From NCBI GenBank assembly GCA_000381565.1, contig KB906724.1:2718980-2782979 (forward strand): DNA of 64,000 nucleotides. Direction: 5' to 3'. Below are positions 9,391 through 17,700 of this stretch, in pieces. This stretch comes from Oxalobacteraceae bacterium AB_14 (lineage in GTDB: Bacteria > Pseudomonadota > Gammaproteobacteria > Burkholderiales > Burkholderiaceae_D). The translations under genes and the position numbers were made by a program. The notes under the pieces are model-generated. The model was not told the origin of the DNA. It searched no databases and was given only the letters and a program-made list of their open reading frames with translations. Every line of letters begins with the position of its first letter. The first letter of the stretch is position 1.

Positions 9391-10012
9391 ATCTATCGCT
9401 AACGGCGCCGTGAGCGCCGACCCAAGCGCACGCTACTACGTGCGCGAACACCACCCGGAGAACGGCACGCTGCTCGGCTTCTGGCTCTACCTGATGAGCG
9501 ACTGCCTGCTGTTCGCCGGCCTGTTCGCAGCCTACGCCGTACTGGGCCGCAACTACGCGGGCGGCCCGACCGGCGCCGAGCTGTTCGACCTGCCGACCGT
9601 GGCGCTCAACACCGGCTTCCTGCTGATGTCGTCGATCACCTACGGCTTCGCCATGATCGCCGCGCAGCGCAAGAGCGTGAAGGCCACCATCGTCTGGCTG
9701 GCCATCACCGGCCTGTTCGGCCTGGCCTTCCTGTACCTGGAACTGGATGAATTCGTTCACCTGATCCACGAAGGCGCCGGTCCGCAGCGCAGCGCGTTCC
9801 TGACCTCGTTCTTCGCGCTGGTCGGCACCCACGGCCTGCACGTGACGTTCGGTTCGATCTGGCTGGTCACCTTGATCTGCCAGCTGGCCAAGCACGGCCT
9901 GACGCCGGAAAACAACCGTCGCCTGATGTGCCTGTCGATGTTCTGGCACTTCCTGGACGTGATCTGGATCGGCGTCTTTACCTTTGTCTACCTGATGGGA
10001 GTCCTGCCATGA
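9383..10012 (+). CDS. cyoC: Cytochrome bo3-type ubiquinol oxidase subunit III
   Basis: A 209-residue integral membrane subunit with five hydrophobic segments, matching CyoC in length (204 in E. coli). It contains the family stretches [13 protein letters not shown] near residue 35 and GTHGLHV near residue 150. It stabilises subunit I and has no redox centre. The start overlaps the end of cyoB by eight bases and its end overlaps cyoD by four, so the four oxidase genes are translationally coupled. Confidence 0.95.
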   Translation: MSESIANGAVSADPSARYYVREHHPENGTLLGFWLYLMSDCLLFAGLFAAYAVLGRNYAGGPTGAELFDLPTVALNTGFLLMSSITYGFAMIAAQRKSVKATIVWLAITGLFGLAFLYLELDEFVHLIHEGAGPQRSAFLTSFFALVGTHGLHVTFGSIWLVTLICQLAKHGLTPENNRRLMCLSMFWHFLDVIWIGVFTFVYLMGVLP

Positions 10013-10413
10013 GCGCACACAACCACGACCACCACGGTCACGACGGCCACGGCCACGGTCATGACGACGGCGCGCCGCACGGCAGCCTGAAGGACTACGC
10101 GATCGGTTTCATCCTGTCGGTGATCCTGACCGCGATCCCGTTCTGGCTGGTGATGCACAAGGCCTTCGACAAATCCAGCACCACCGCCGCGGTGATCCTG
10201 GGCTTCGCCGCTGTGCAAGTGATCGTGCACATGGTGTACTTCCTGCATATGAACGGCAAGATCGAAGGCGGCTGGTCGCTGCTGGCGACCTTGTTCACGC
10301 TGGTGCTGCTGGTCATCGTACTGGCCGGTTCGATCTGGGTCATGTACCACATGAACGTCAACATGATGCCGTCCATGGGTACGGACGTGCACAATATGCG
10401 CGACATGCAATGA
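10009..10413 (+). CDS. cyoD: Cytochrome o ubiquinol oxidase subunit IV
   Basis: A 134-residue small membrane subunit with three transmembrane helices that assists assembly of the binuclear centre. The ATG at 10009 overlaps the cyoC stop as ATGA and gives a standard CyoD body (GSLKDYAIGF onward). The first 25 residues are unusually rich in histidine, with about ten His among Gly and Asp (HDHHGHDGHGHGHDD), and the C-terminus adds methionines. This could bind copper or another metal during CuB assembly; that is inference. Confidence 0.93.
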   Translation: MSAHNHDHHGHDGHGHGHDDGAPHGSLKDYAIGFILSVILTAIPFWLVMHKAFDKSSTTAAVILGFAAVQVIVHMVYFLHMNGKIEGGWSLLATLFTLVLLVIVLAGSIWVMYHMNVNMMPSMGTDVHNMRDMQ

Positions 10414-11183
10414 CGACGGGGGCATCGACCCCACGTTCCCGCGCCCTGCGCATCAGCCTGGCCATTGCGGCCGGGTTGATGTTTGCAGGGTTTTTTGCTT
10501 TGGGGACGTGGCAAATATTCCGCCTGCAATGGAAGCTGGCGCTGATCGAACGGGTCGAGCAGCGCGTGCACGCGGCGCCGGTGGACGCGCCCGGCGCGGC
10601 GCAATGGCCGCGGCTGAGTGCCGAGGCGGACGACTATCGCCGCGTGCGCCTGAGCGGACACTATCTGAAGGGCGCGGACACGCAGGTGCTGGCCTCGCTG
10701 GACCGTGGCATCGGTTATTGGGTGCTGTCGCCGCTGTGCACGGCCGATGGCGCCATCGTCCTGGTCAATCGCGGCTTCATCCGCGCCGGTTCCGGCGGCT
10801 GGGCGCCGCAGGCCGCACCGCCGGCCGCCAGGGCCGATGCCTGCGCCGCCGGCGGCGAGACGGTCACGGTCACCGGCATGCTGCGGCTGGGGGAAGTGGC
10901 CGGCCGTCTGCGCCAGAATGAACCCGCCCGCAACTATTGGTACACGCGTGACGTGCAAGCGATCGCGCGCGCGCGCGGGCTGCCCGTTGTGGCGCCGTAT
11001 TTCGTCGATGCCGACGCCGGCGCGGCGGTGGCGGAGGGCGAGCCGCTCGGCGGACTGACCGTGGTTTCCTTCCCCAACAACCATTTGGTTTATGCTGTCA
11101 CCTGGTACGCGCTGGCGCTGATGATAGTCGGCGGCGCCGTATGGGTCGTCCGCGACGGGCGCAAAACACAGACTAAAGCATAA
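10410..11183 (+). CDS. SURF1 family cytochrome oxidase assembly protein
   Basis: A 257-residue protein with the SURF1 layout: an N-terminal transmembrane helix (about 14-35) ending in GTWQIFRLQWK, a periplasmic domain with GYWVLSPL and VLVNRGFI, and a second helix near the C-terminus (about 230-250) after FPNNHLVYAVTWYALA. SURF1 helps deliver or retain haem a in aa3-type oxidases. It overlaps cyoD by four bases, and regB begins on the base after its stop codon, so it belongs to the oxidase operon. A SURF1 in a quinol-oxidase operon suggests the oxidase may use haem A, or that this SURF1 serves a distantly encoded aa3 oxidase. Confidence 0.9.
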   Translation: MTTGASTPRSRALRISLAIAAGLMFAGFFALGTWQIFRLQWKLALIERVEQRVHAAPVDAPGAAQWPRLSAEADDYRRVRLSGHYLKGADTQVLASLDRGIGYWVLSPLCTADGAIVLVNRGFIRAGSGGWAPQAAPPAARADACAAGGETVTVTGMLRLGEVAGRLRQNEPARNYWYTRDVQAIARARGLPVVAPYFVDADAGAAVAEGEPLGGLTVVSFPNNHLVYAVTWYALALMIVGGAVWVVRDGRKTQTKA

Positions 11184-12560
11184 ATGGCAAGGAAAAACGA
11201 CAATCCATACGACCGTGGGCGGCCCAACGCTCCGGTGTTCGAGCCGCTGGCGGCGGTGAACGCTTCGGCCAACACCATTACCCACGCGGCCGGCCACAAG
11301 AACATGCAGCAGCTGATCCAGCTGCGCTGGATTGCCGTGGTGGGGCAGATCACCACCATCTTCGCCACCACCATGGTGTTCGACGTGCGCCTGCCGCTGC
11401 CGGCCATGCTGAATGTGCTGGCCTGCCTGATCGCCTTCAACATCGCCAGCACCCTGCGCTGGCAGGAGAACCAGGTGGTGTCCAACAGCGAGCTGCTGCT
11501 GGCGCTGACGGTGGACATCGCCAGCCTGACGGCGCAGCTCTACCTGAGCGGCGGCGCCACCAATCCCTTTGTGTTCCTGTACCTGCTGCATGTGATCCTG
11601 GGCGCGGTGCTGCTGGAGGCATGGTCGACCTGGACCATCGTCGGCGTCACCGGCACCTGCATCGCCGGGTTGGCCTTGTTTTCCGAACCGTTGTCGCTGC
11701 CCTTGGATCACGGGCGCGGCATCTTCAGCCTGTATGTGCAGGGCATGCTGATCTGCTTCGTGCTGGACGCGGCGCTGCTGGTCATCTTCATCACCCGCAT
11801 CATGCGCAACGTGAGGGTGACGGCGTCCAAGCTGGCCGACCTGCGCCAGCGCGCGGCCGAGGAAGACCATATCATCCGCATGGGCCTGTTGGCGTCGGGC
11901 GCGGCGCACGAGCTGGGCACGCCGCTGGCGACGCTGGCGGTGATCCTGGGCGACTGGAAGCACATGCCCGAGTTCAAGGCCAACGCCGTGCTGCTGGAGG
12001 AGATCGTCGAGATGCAGACCCAGCTCAAGCGGTGCAAGTCGATCGTCAGCGGGATCTTGCTGTCGGCCGGCGAGACGCGCGGCGAATCGTCGGCGGCCAC
12101 CACCATCAACACCTTCCTGGCCGAACTGGTGGCGGAATGGCGGGTGGGACGGCCGGTGGTGGCGTTTGAATTCGACAACCGCATCGCGCCGGATCATCCG
12201 GTGGTGTCCGACTCGACCTTGAAACAGATGATCTGCAATGTGCTCGACAATGCGCTGGAAGCGTCGCCGCAATGGCTGCGCATGGAGGCGAGCCTGGAAG
12301 ACGGCCAGTTGGTGTTGCAGGTGATGGACGCGGGGCCGGGCTTCGCGCCGGAGATCCTGGCGCAATTGGGCAAGCCTTACAACTCCAGCAAGGGACGGCC
12401 GGGCGGCGGCCTGGGCCTGTTCCTGGTGGTGAACGTCGCGCGCACCCTGGGCGGCGCGGTGACGGCGTCGAACTGGCCGCAGGGCGGGGCGCTGGTGCGC
12501 CTGACGCTGCCGCTATCGGAAATCGAAATCAAACCGGAAAGTAATCAATATGACTACTGA
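11184..12560 (+). CDS. regB: RegB/PrrB/RoxS-type redox sensor histidine kinase
   Basis: A 458-residue membrane kinase. Six hydrophobic segments span about residues 45-205, containing the quinone-sensing motif GGxxNPF as GGATNPF (123-129). The H-box is AHELGTPLATL with His242, followed 42 residues later by Cys284 in LKRCKSI, at about the place of the redox-active Cys265 of Rhodobacter RegB. An ATP-binding domain with a GGGLGLFL G-box follows. The kinase senses quinone and thiol redox state and phosphorylates RegA. Its start abuts the SURF1 stop, and the end overlaps regA by 11 bases. Membership of the oxidase operon fits redox control of respiration. It has a longer N-terminus (about 40 residues) than some homologues. 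Confidence 0.92.
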   Translation: MARKNDNPYDRGRPNAPVFEPLAAVNASANTITHAAGHKNMQQLIQLRWIAVVGQITTIFATTMVFDVRLPLPAMLNVLACLIAFNIASTLRWQENQVVSNSELLLALTVDIASLTAQLYLSGGATNPFVFLYLLHVILGAVLLEAWSTWTIVGVTGTCIAGLALFSEPLSLPLDHGRGIFSLYVQGMLICFVLDAALLVIFITRIMRNVRVTASKLADLRQRAAEEDHIIRMGLLASGAAHELGTPLATLAVILGDWKHMPEFKANAVLLEEIVEMQTQLKRCKSIVSGILLSAGETRGESSAATTINTFLAELVAEWRVGRPVVAFEFDNRIAPDHPVVSDSTLKQMICNVLDNALEASPQWLRMEASLEDGQLVLQVMDAGPGFAPEILAQLGKPYNSSKGRPGGGLGLFLVVNVARTLGGAVTASNWPQGGALVRLTLPLSEIEIKPESNQYDY

Positions 12561-13092
12561 AGAAGAACGGGTGCTGTTGCTGGTCGAGGACGACGCCGCC
12601 TTCGCCCGCACCTTGAGCCGCTCCTTCGAGCGGCGCGGCTACAAGGTGCTGCTGGCCGAAAACGTGGACGAAGCCAGCGCGCTGCTGGTCGACCACGCGC
12701 CAGGCTATGCGGTGGTCGACCTGAAGCTGAAGGGCAATTCGTCCGGCCTGGCCTGCGTGCAGATGTTGCACCAGCACGACGCCGAGATGCTGATCGTGGT
12801 GCTGACCGGCTTCGCCAGCATCAACACGGCGGTGGAGGCGATCAAGCTGGGCGCCTGCCAGTACCTGGCCAAGCCGTCCAACACCGACGACATCGAAGCG
12901 GCCTTCGAACACGTGGCCGGCGCGGCGGAGCTGGAACTGACCAACCGCGCCACCTCGGTCAAGACGCTGGAGTGGGAGCACATCCACACCGTGCTGGCCG
13001 AAACCGACTTCAACATCTCGGAAGCGGCGCGGCGCCTGGGCATGCACCGCCGCACGCTGGCGCGCAAGCTGGAGAAGCAGCGCGTCAAATAA
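12550..13092 (+). CDS. regA: RegA/PrrA-type response regulator
   Basis: A 180-residue regulator: a receiver domain with the acidic pair near residues 14-15, phospho-acceptor Asp57 (AVVDLKLKG) and the conserved Lys in YLAKPSN, then a short linker and a Fis-type helix-turn-helix (NISEAARRLGMHRRTLARKL) at the C-terminus. Length and layout match RegA/PrrA exactly. It overlaps regB by 11 bases. It is expected to control oxidase and other redox genes, possibly including its own operon. Confidence 0.93.
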   Translation: MTTEEERVLLLVEDDAAFARTLSRSFERRGYKVLLAENVDEASALLVDHAPGYAVVDLKLKGNSSGLACVQMLHQHDAEMLIVVLTGFASINTAVEAIKLGACQYLAKPSNTDDIEAAFEHVAGAAELELTNRATSVKTLEWEHIHTVLAETDFNISEAARRLGMHRRTLARKLEKQRVK

Positions 13093-13201
13093 CATCCGGG
13101 GTCTGACATTCCCCCCTGTGTCCGCTGTACCGCGCGGGCCACACTGAGGTAGGATGGTGCGATGGTGAAACCGCAAGACTAACTTTCAAAGTGAGTCCCA
13201 C

Positions 13202-14341
13202 ATGCTGATCAGACGCTGCGCCGTATTGTTCCTGGAACCCCGCGAGGATTTGGATATCGATTGGACGGCGCTGTTCGCCGGCGACGGCGCGCTCGGCGCG
13301 ACGATACGCTGGATGGCGCTGGCGCCGCACCTGGGTGAGGAAGTGGAAGTCACCCTGGAAGAGATGGCGGCGCTGGGCGGCATCGGCCTGACGCTGTGGC
13401 AGGAGCGCGACACCAGTGTAGGCAGATACGGCGCCGCCGTCATCGCCCGCCTGCTGGAATGCGGCCTGCTGATCGGCGACGATCCCCGCTACCGCGAACG
13501 CGACGAAGTGCTGCGCTCGCAAAACTGGCGGCCACTGTCGGCGGTCGCGCACACGTTCAGCCGCTGGGGCGACATGCGGGTCGACAAGGGCATGCAGTTC
13601 CCCAGCTTTGAAGAGCTGGTGGTCTCGTATGGCACGCCGCCAGGTCCTGTCATCGAACGCTGTGCCGAGGACGAGGCCATCGCGCTGCCCCATCCCGACC
13701 GCGCGCGCCTCGACGACACGCTGTTCCAGCGCTACACCGGCCGCAATTTCGATCCCGCCGCCGTGCTGCCCGTCGCCACCGTCGCGCGCCTGTTGCAGCG
13801 TGCCTTTGGCTCGCAGGGCGAACGCGAAATGGCGCCCGGCGCCTTCGTCCTGAAAAAGCTCAGCCCTTCAGCCGGCGGCCTGCATCCGGTCGAAGCGTAC
13901 GTGCTGGCGCAGCGCATCGAAGGCGTCGCGCCCGGCCTGTACCACTATCATCCGATACGTCACGCGCTGGAGCCGCTGGCGGCGATGGACACCACGCAGA
14001 CGGCGGAACTGGCGATGCGCATGGTGGCCGACCAGGATTGGTTTGTCGATGCGCCGATGATGGTGGTGCTGGCGGCGCGGGTGGAGCGCAATTTCTGGAA
14101 GTACCGCAATCACGCCAAGGCCTACCGCGCCCTGCTGCTGGACGCCGGCCATCTGTCGCAGACCTTCTATCTGCTGGCGACGGAAGCGGGAATGCCGGCC
14201 TTTGTGACGGCGGCGGTGAACGAGATCGACATCGAGCGGGTGTTTGGGCTCGACCCCTTGAAGGATATGGTGATCGCTGTCTGCGGTTGCGGACCGGCGT
14301 CCGGAGCGCAGGATACGGTGGAAATGCGCTACCAACCGTGA
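13202..14341 (+). CDS. SagB-like peptide-maturation dehydrogenase (nitroreductase fold)
   Basis: A 379-residue protein whose C-terminal half (about 170-375) is an FMN-dependent nitroreductase-type domain of the SagB/ThcOx group: RYTGRNF, then KLSPSAGGLHPVEAYV, then HLSQTFYLLATEAGMPAF and a final AVCGCGP. The N-terminal 160 residues are a family-specific region. SagB enzymes oxidise azoline rings to azoles in thiazole/oxazole-modified peptides. From memory, this subgroup is annotated as putative peptide maturation dehydrogenase and is found beside NHLP-related precursor peptides, and exactly such a small gene lies 18 bases away on the opposite strand. No cyclodehydratase (YcaO) gene is in this window, so the reaction here is unknown. 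Confidence 0.8.
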   Translation: MLIRRCAVLFLEPREDLDIDWTALFAGDGALGATIRWMALAPHLGEEVEVTLEEMAALGGIGLTLWQERDTSVGRYGAAVIARLLECGLLIGDDPRYRERDEVLRSQNWRPLSAVAHTFSRWGDMRVDKGMQFPSFEELVVSYGTPPGPVIERCAEDEAIALPHPDRARLDDTLFQRYTGRNFDPAAVLPVATVARLLQRAFGSQGEREMAPGAFVLKKLSPSAGGLHPVEAYVLAQRIEGVAPGLYHYHPIRHALEPLAAMDTTQTAELAMRMVADQDWFVDAPMMVVLAARVERNFWKYRNHAKAYRALLLDAGHLSQTFYLLATEAGMPAFVTAAVNEIDIERVFGLDPLKDMVIAVCGCGPASGAQDTVEMRYQP

Positions 14342-14359
14342 GCGATCGCGCGGGTTGGC

Positions 14360-14614
14360 TTAGCGTTGGCCCGACAGGAAGAACGGAATCGCGCCGGCGG
14401 CGTTTTCCAGCTTGCCTTTGATGGCGTGGCGGCTGGCGATGAACACTTCCTTGGCCGGCAGGCTGCGCAAGGCGGGAATCTTGTCGGCGTCGAGCTTGAT
14501 GCCCAGCGTGCCCAGCGCCAGTTGCGGGTCGTTCAGGAAGCTGGCGCGGAACGTGTCGTCGCCGGACAATTTGGACAGCAGCAGATCGAGGTCTTGCGGG
14601 GAATGCGTGGCCAT
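14360..14614 (-). CDS. NHLP-related RiPP precursor peptide (putative modified peptide)
   Basis: An 84-residue protein with a nitrile-hydratase-alpha-like leader: an acidic helix start (SPQDLDLLLSKL), then the DDTFRASFLNDPQLALGTLGI region typical of NHLP leaders, and a C-terminal third ending in AIPFFLSGQR. It has no cysteine, so any modified ring residues would be Ser or Thr, or another residue class is modified. AAGGT lies seven bases before the ATG, and a sigma-70-like promoter (14669-14697) precedes it. It is convergent with the SagB-like dehydrogenase gene (18-base gap). The family assignment comes from leader resemblance and context. The core boundary and final product are unknown. Confidence 0.72.
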   Translation of the reverse strand: MATHSPQDLDLLLSKLSGDDTFRASFLNDPQLALGTLGIKLDADKIPALRSLPAKEVFIASRHAIKGKLENAAGAIPFFLSGQR

Positions 14615-14668
14615 GTCATTACCTTTCGTGTGGGTTTGAAGAAATCTCGCGTGTCGAAACGCAAGTTC

Positions 14669-14697
14669 ATCCTAGGCCAAAGCAAGCCATACCTCAA
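14669..14697 (-). promoter_or_regulatory. Sigma-70-like promoter of the RiPP precursor gene
   Basis: Read on the minus strand, TTGAGG (14697-14692), a 17-base spacer and TAGGAT (14674-14669) form a good -35/-10 pair. Transcription would start near 14662, giving a leader of about 47 bases before the precursor ATG. It lies in the 118-base gap after the large hybrid kinase, so the precursor can be expressed on its own. Confidence 0.55.
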
Positions 14698-14732
14698 GTA
14701 ACTTTCACAAGCGCCGTGCAACTCGCAACTTG

Positions 14733-17700
14733 CTAGGTAGTCTGGGCCAGCTCGGCCATCCTTGCCTCCTGCTCAAGCATGTCTTGATGCGCACTGTCCA
14801 TCACGATAGCAAATGACTGCGCGAACCCGTGCAGCAGATCGGTCAGCCCAGAGGGATCATCGCGCAGCCGGTGCTCCAGCGCGGTGGCGGTTTCAAACAA
14901 CTCTGTTGCCGAGATGTTACCGGCAGCGCCGCGTATCTTGTGCACCTGGTCGGCGGCCCTCGAAAAATCACCGTGGTGGATTGCATCTTGAATCTGTTGC
15001 AAACTCGCACCAAAGTCCTTGGCGAACAGGCCGAGCAGCCGCGACAGCAGCTTGCCGTGGCCGCCCAGCCGCGCCATCGCCGCGTCCAGGTCGATGCCGC
15101 GCCGCGCGCCGGCCGAGGCGATGTAGTCCGGACGGGCGGACGGCGCCGGCCCGGCGCCGTCCAGCGGCGGCCGGCCCGGGTCGGGCTCGACCCAGGTCGC
15201 CAGCACGGCGTACAGGGTGTCGGGGTCGATCGGCTTGGTGACGTAATCGTTCATGTCCATCGCCAGACAGCGTTCGCGGTAGCCGGCCACCGCGTGCGCC
15301 GTCATGGCGATGATCGGCAGCTTGCCGTGGACCTGGTCGGCGCGGATCAGGGCGGTGGCCTGGTAGCCGTCCATGTCCGGCATCTGGATGTCCATCAGCA
15401 CCGCGTCGTAGTCGCCGGCGGCGGTCATGCGCGCCGCTTCCTCGCCGCTGGCGGCCAGGTCCACCCTGACGCCGGCGCGCTGCAGGATCTCGCTGGCCAC
15501 CTGCTGGTTGATGCTGTTGTCGTCCACCACCAGCACGTGCGCACCGCGGATGCGCTGCACCGCCACCGACGGCGGCGCCGCCAGCTTGGCGGCCGGCTGG
15601 CCGCTCTCCATTCCCAGCGCCGCCAGCACCGCGCCGCGCAGCAGGTAGGGATTGGCGGGCTTGTCGAGGAAGGGCATCAGGCGGCTTTGCTCGGCGGTCT
15701 GGCGGTGATGCTCGCGCGCGTAGGCGGTCACCATCAGCACCGCCGGCATCGCCGCCAGTTGCGGGTCTTCGGCCATCAGGCGCAGGGTTTCGATGCCGTC
15801 CAGGTCGGGCATGTCGGCGTCCATCATCAGGATGTCGTAGTGCTCCAGCTGCAGCGCCGCCACCGCCGCCGTGCCAGAGGCCACGGTGCGCGCCTTCAGG
15901 CCCAGGCTCGCCAGCTGCACCTTCATCATGTGGCGCACCGCCTCGCTGTCGTCGACCACCAGCACCCGCTTGCCCTGCACCGACGGCGGCAGCGGCGCCT
16001 GGCGCGGCGTCTGATCGGCGGCCGGCTGCAGCGCCACGGTGAAACTGAAGCTGCTGCCCACGCCAGGCTCGCTGTCGACCTGGATCACACCGCCCATCTT
16101 GCGCACCAGCTGCTGCGAGATCGCCAGCCCCAGGCCGGTGCCGCCATACAGCCGCGTGGTGCTGGCGTCGGCCTGGGCGAAGGCCTGGAACAGGCGCGCC
16201 TGCTGCTCCTGGCTGATACCGAGGCCGCTGTCCTCGACCACGAAGCGCAGCGCGATGTGGTTGTCCGCCGCGCCGCCGGCCGGCAATGCCGCCGCATGAT
16301 CGCGTTCGACGCGCAGCTCGATGTGGCCGCGCGCGGTGAACTTGAGCGCATTGCCGACCAGGTTGACCAGGATCTGGCTCAGGCGCAGCGGGTCGCCCAG
16401 CAGGTTGGTCGGCACGTCCGGCGCGGCCCAGATCACCAGTTCCAGCCCGCGCTCGGCGGCGCGCCACGCAAACAGGTCGGCCAGCTGGCTCAGGGTGTCG
16501 GGCAGGTCGAAGGGCAGGGCTTCCAGTTCCAGCTTGCCCGATTCGATCTTGGAGAAGTCCAGCACGTCGTTGATGATCTCGAGCAGGCTCTGGCCGGCGC
16601 GGCCGATCTTGCGGAAGTAGTCGAGCGGCTGCGGCGGCAGGTCGAGGTGCGTGCCCAGGCCGGCGAAGCCGAGGATGGCGTTCATCGGGGTGCGGATCTC
16701 GTGGCTGATGTTGGCCAGGAAGTCGCTCTTGGCGCGGGTGGCCGCTTCGGCGTTGGCGCGCGCCTGTTCCAGCAGCCGCAGCGCGCGCGCCTTCTGGTAG
16801 GCCGAGACGAACGGCTCCTTCAGGGCCTTGAGCAGATCGAGGTCGCTCGCGGCGAACACCGCCTGGTACTGGTAGTTCTCGAACACCAGGTAGCCTTCCA
16901 CCTGGCCGTCGATCACCACCCGCACCGCCAGCAGCGCGCAGACGTCGCCGGGCAGCGTGTGCGGGCGGTGGACTTCGAAGATGTCGGGAGCGATCATGCT
17001 GTTGGCCGGCGCGTAGCGCAGTTCGGCCTGGCGCAGGTCGATATTGTAGCTGTCGGCGGCGGCGTCGATGCGGCCCCAGGCCGCGCGCAGCGACAGCGTC
17101 TCGGTGCCGGCCTCGCGCACCAGCGCCAGGGCCGAGTCGATGCCCTGGATGACGGTCGATTCGTGCAGGATGGTGTGCAGCAGGGCGTCGAAATCGAGCT
17201 GCTCGTTGATCGACTTGACGATGGCGTTGAGTTTTTCCAGGTGCTGGGTGCGCGAGTAGACCAGCGCCTGCAGCTGCTCGCCCTTGATGTGCAGCTGGCG
17301 CACGCGCCAGCGCACCAGCGCCCAGGCCAGCGCGCATGCGGCCAGCAGGTATCCCAGCCACGCCCACCAGGTCTGGTGCCAGGCCGGCAGCACCACCACA
17401 TGCAGCTGCAGTTCATTGCTGGTCCACTGGCCGTCGCGGTTGCTGCCGCGCATGCGCAGGAGATAGGCGCCGGGCGGCAGGCGGTTGTAGCTGGCGATAC
17501 GGCGGCTGGCGTCGACCTCCACCCAGTGTTGGTCGAAGCCTTCCAGCAGATAGGCGTAGCGATTGCGCTGCGGCGCCGAGTAGTCCAGCGCCGCCAGCTC
17601 CACTTCGAAGTTCCGGTTCTCCGGCTTGAGCGTCAGCGTCGGCCCCTGCTCGCCGGCCAGCCGGTCCGGGGGCCACACATGCTGGTCCACGCGCACCGCG

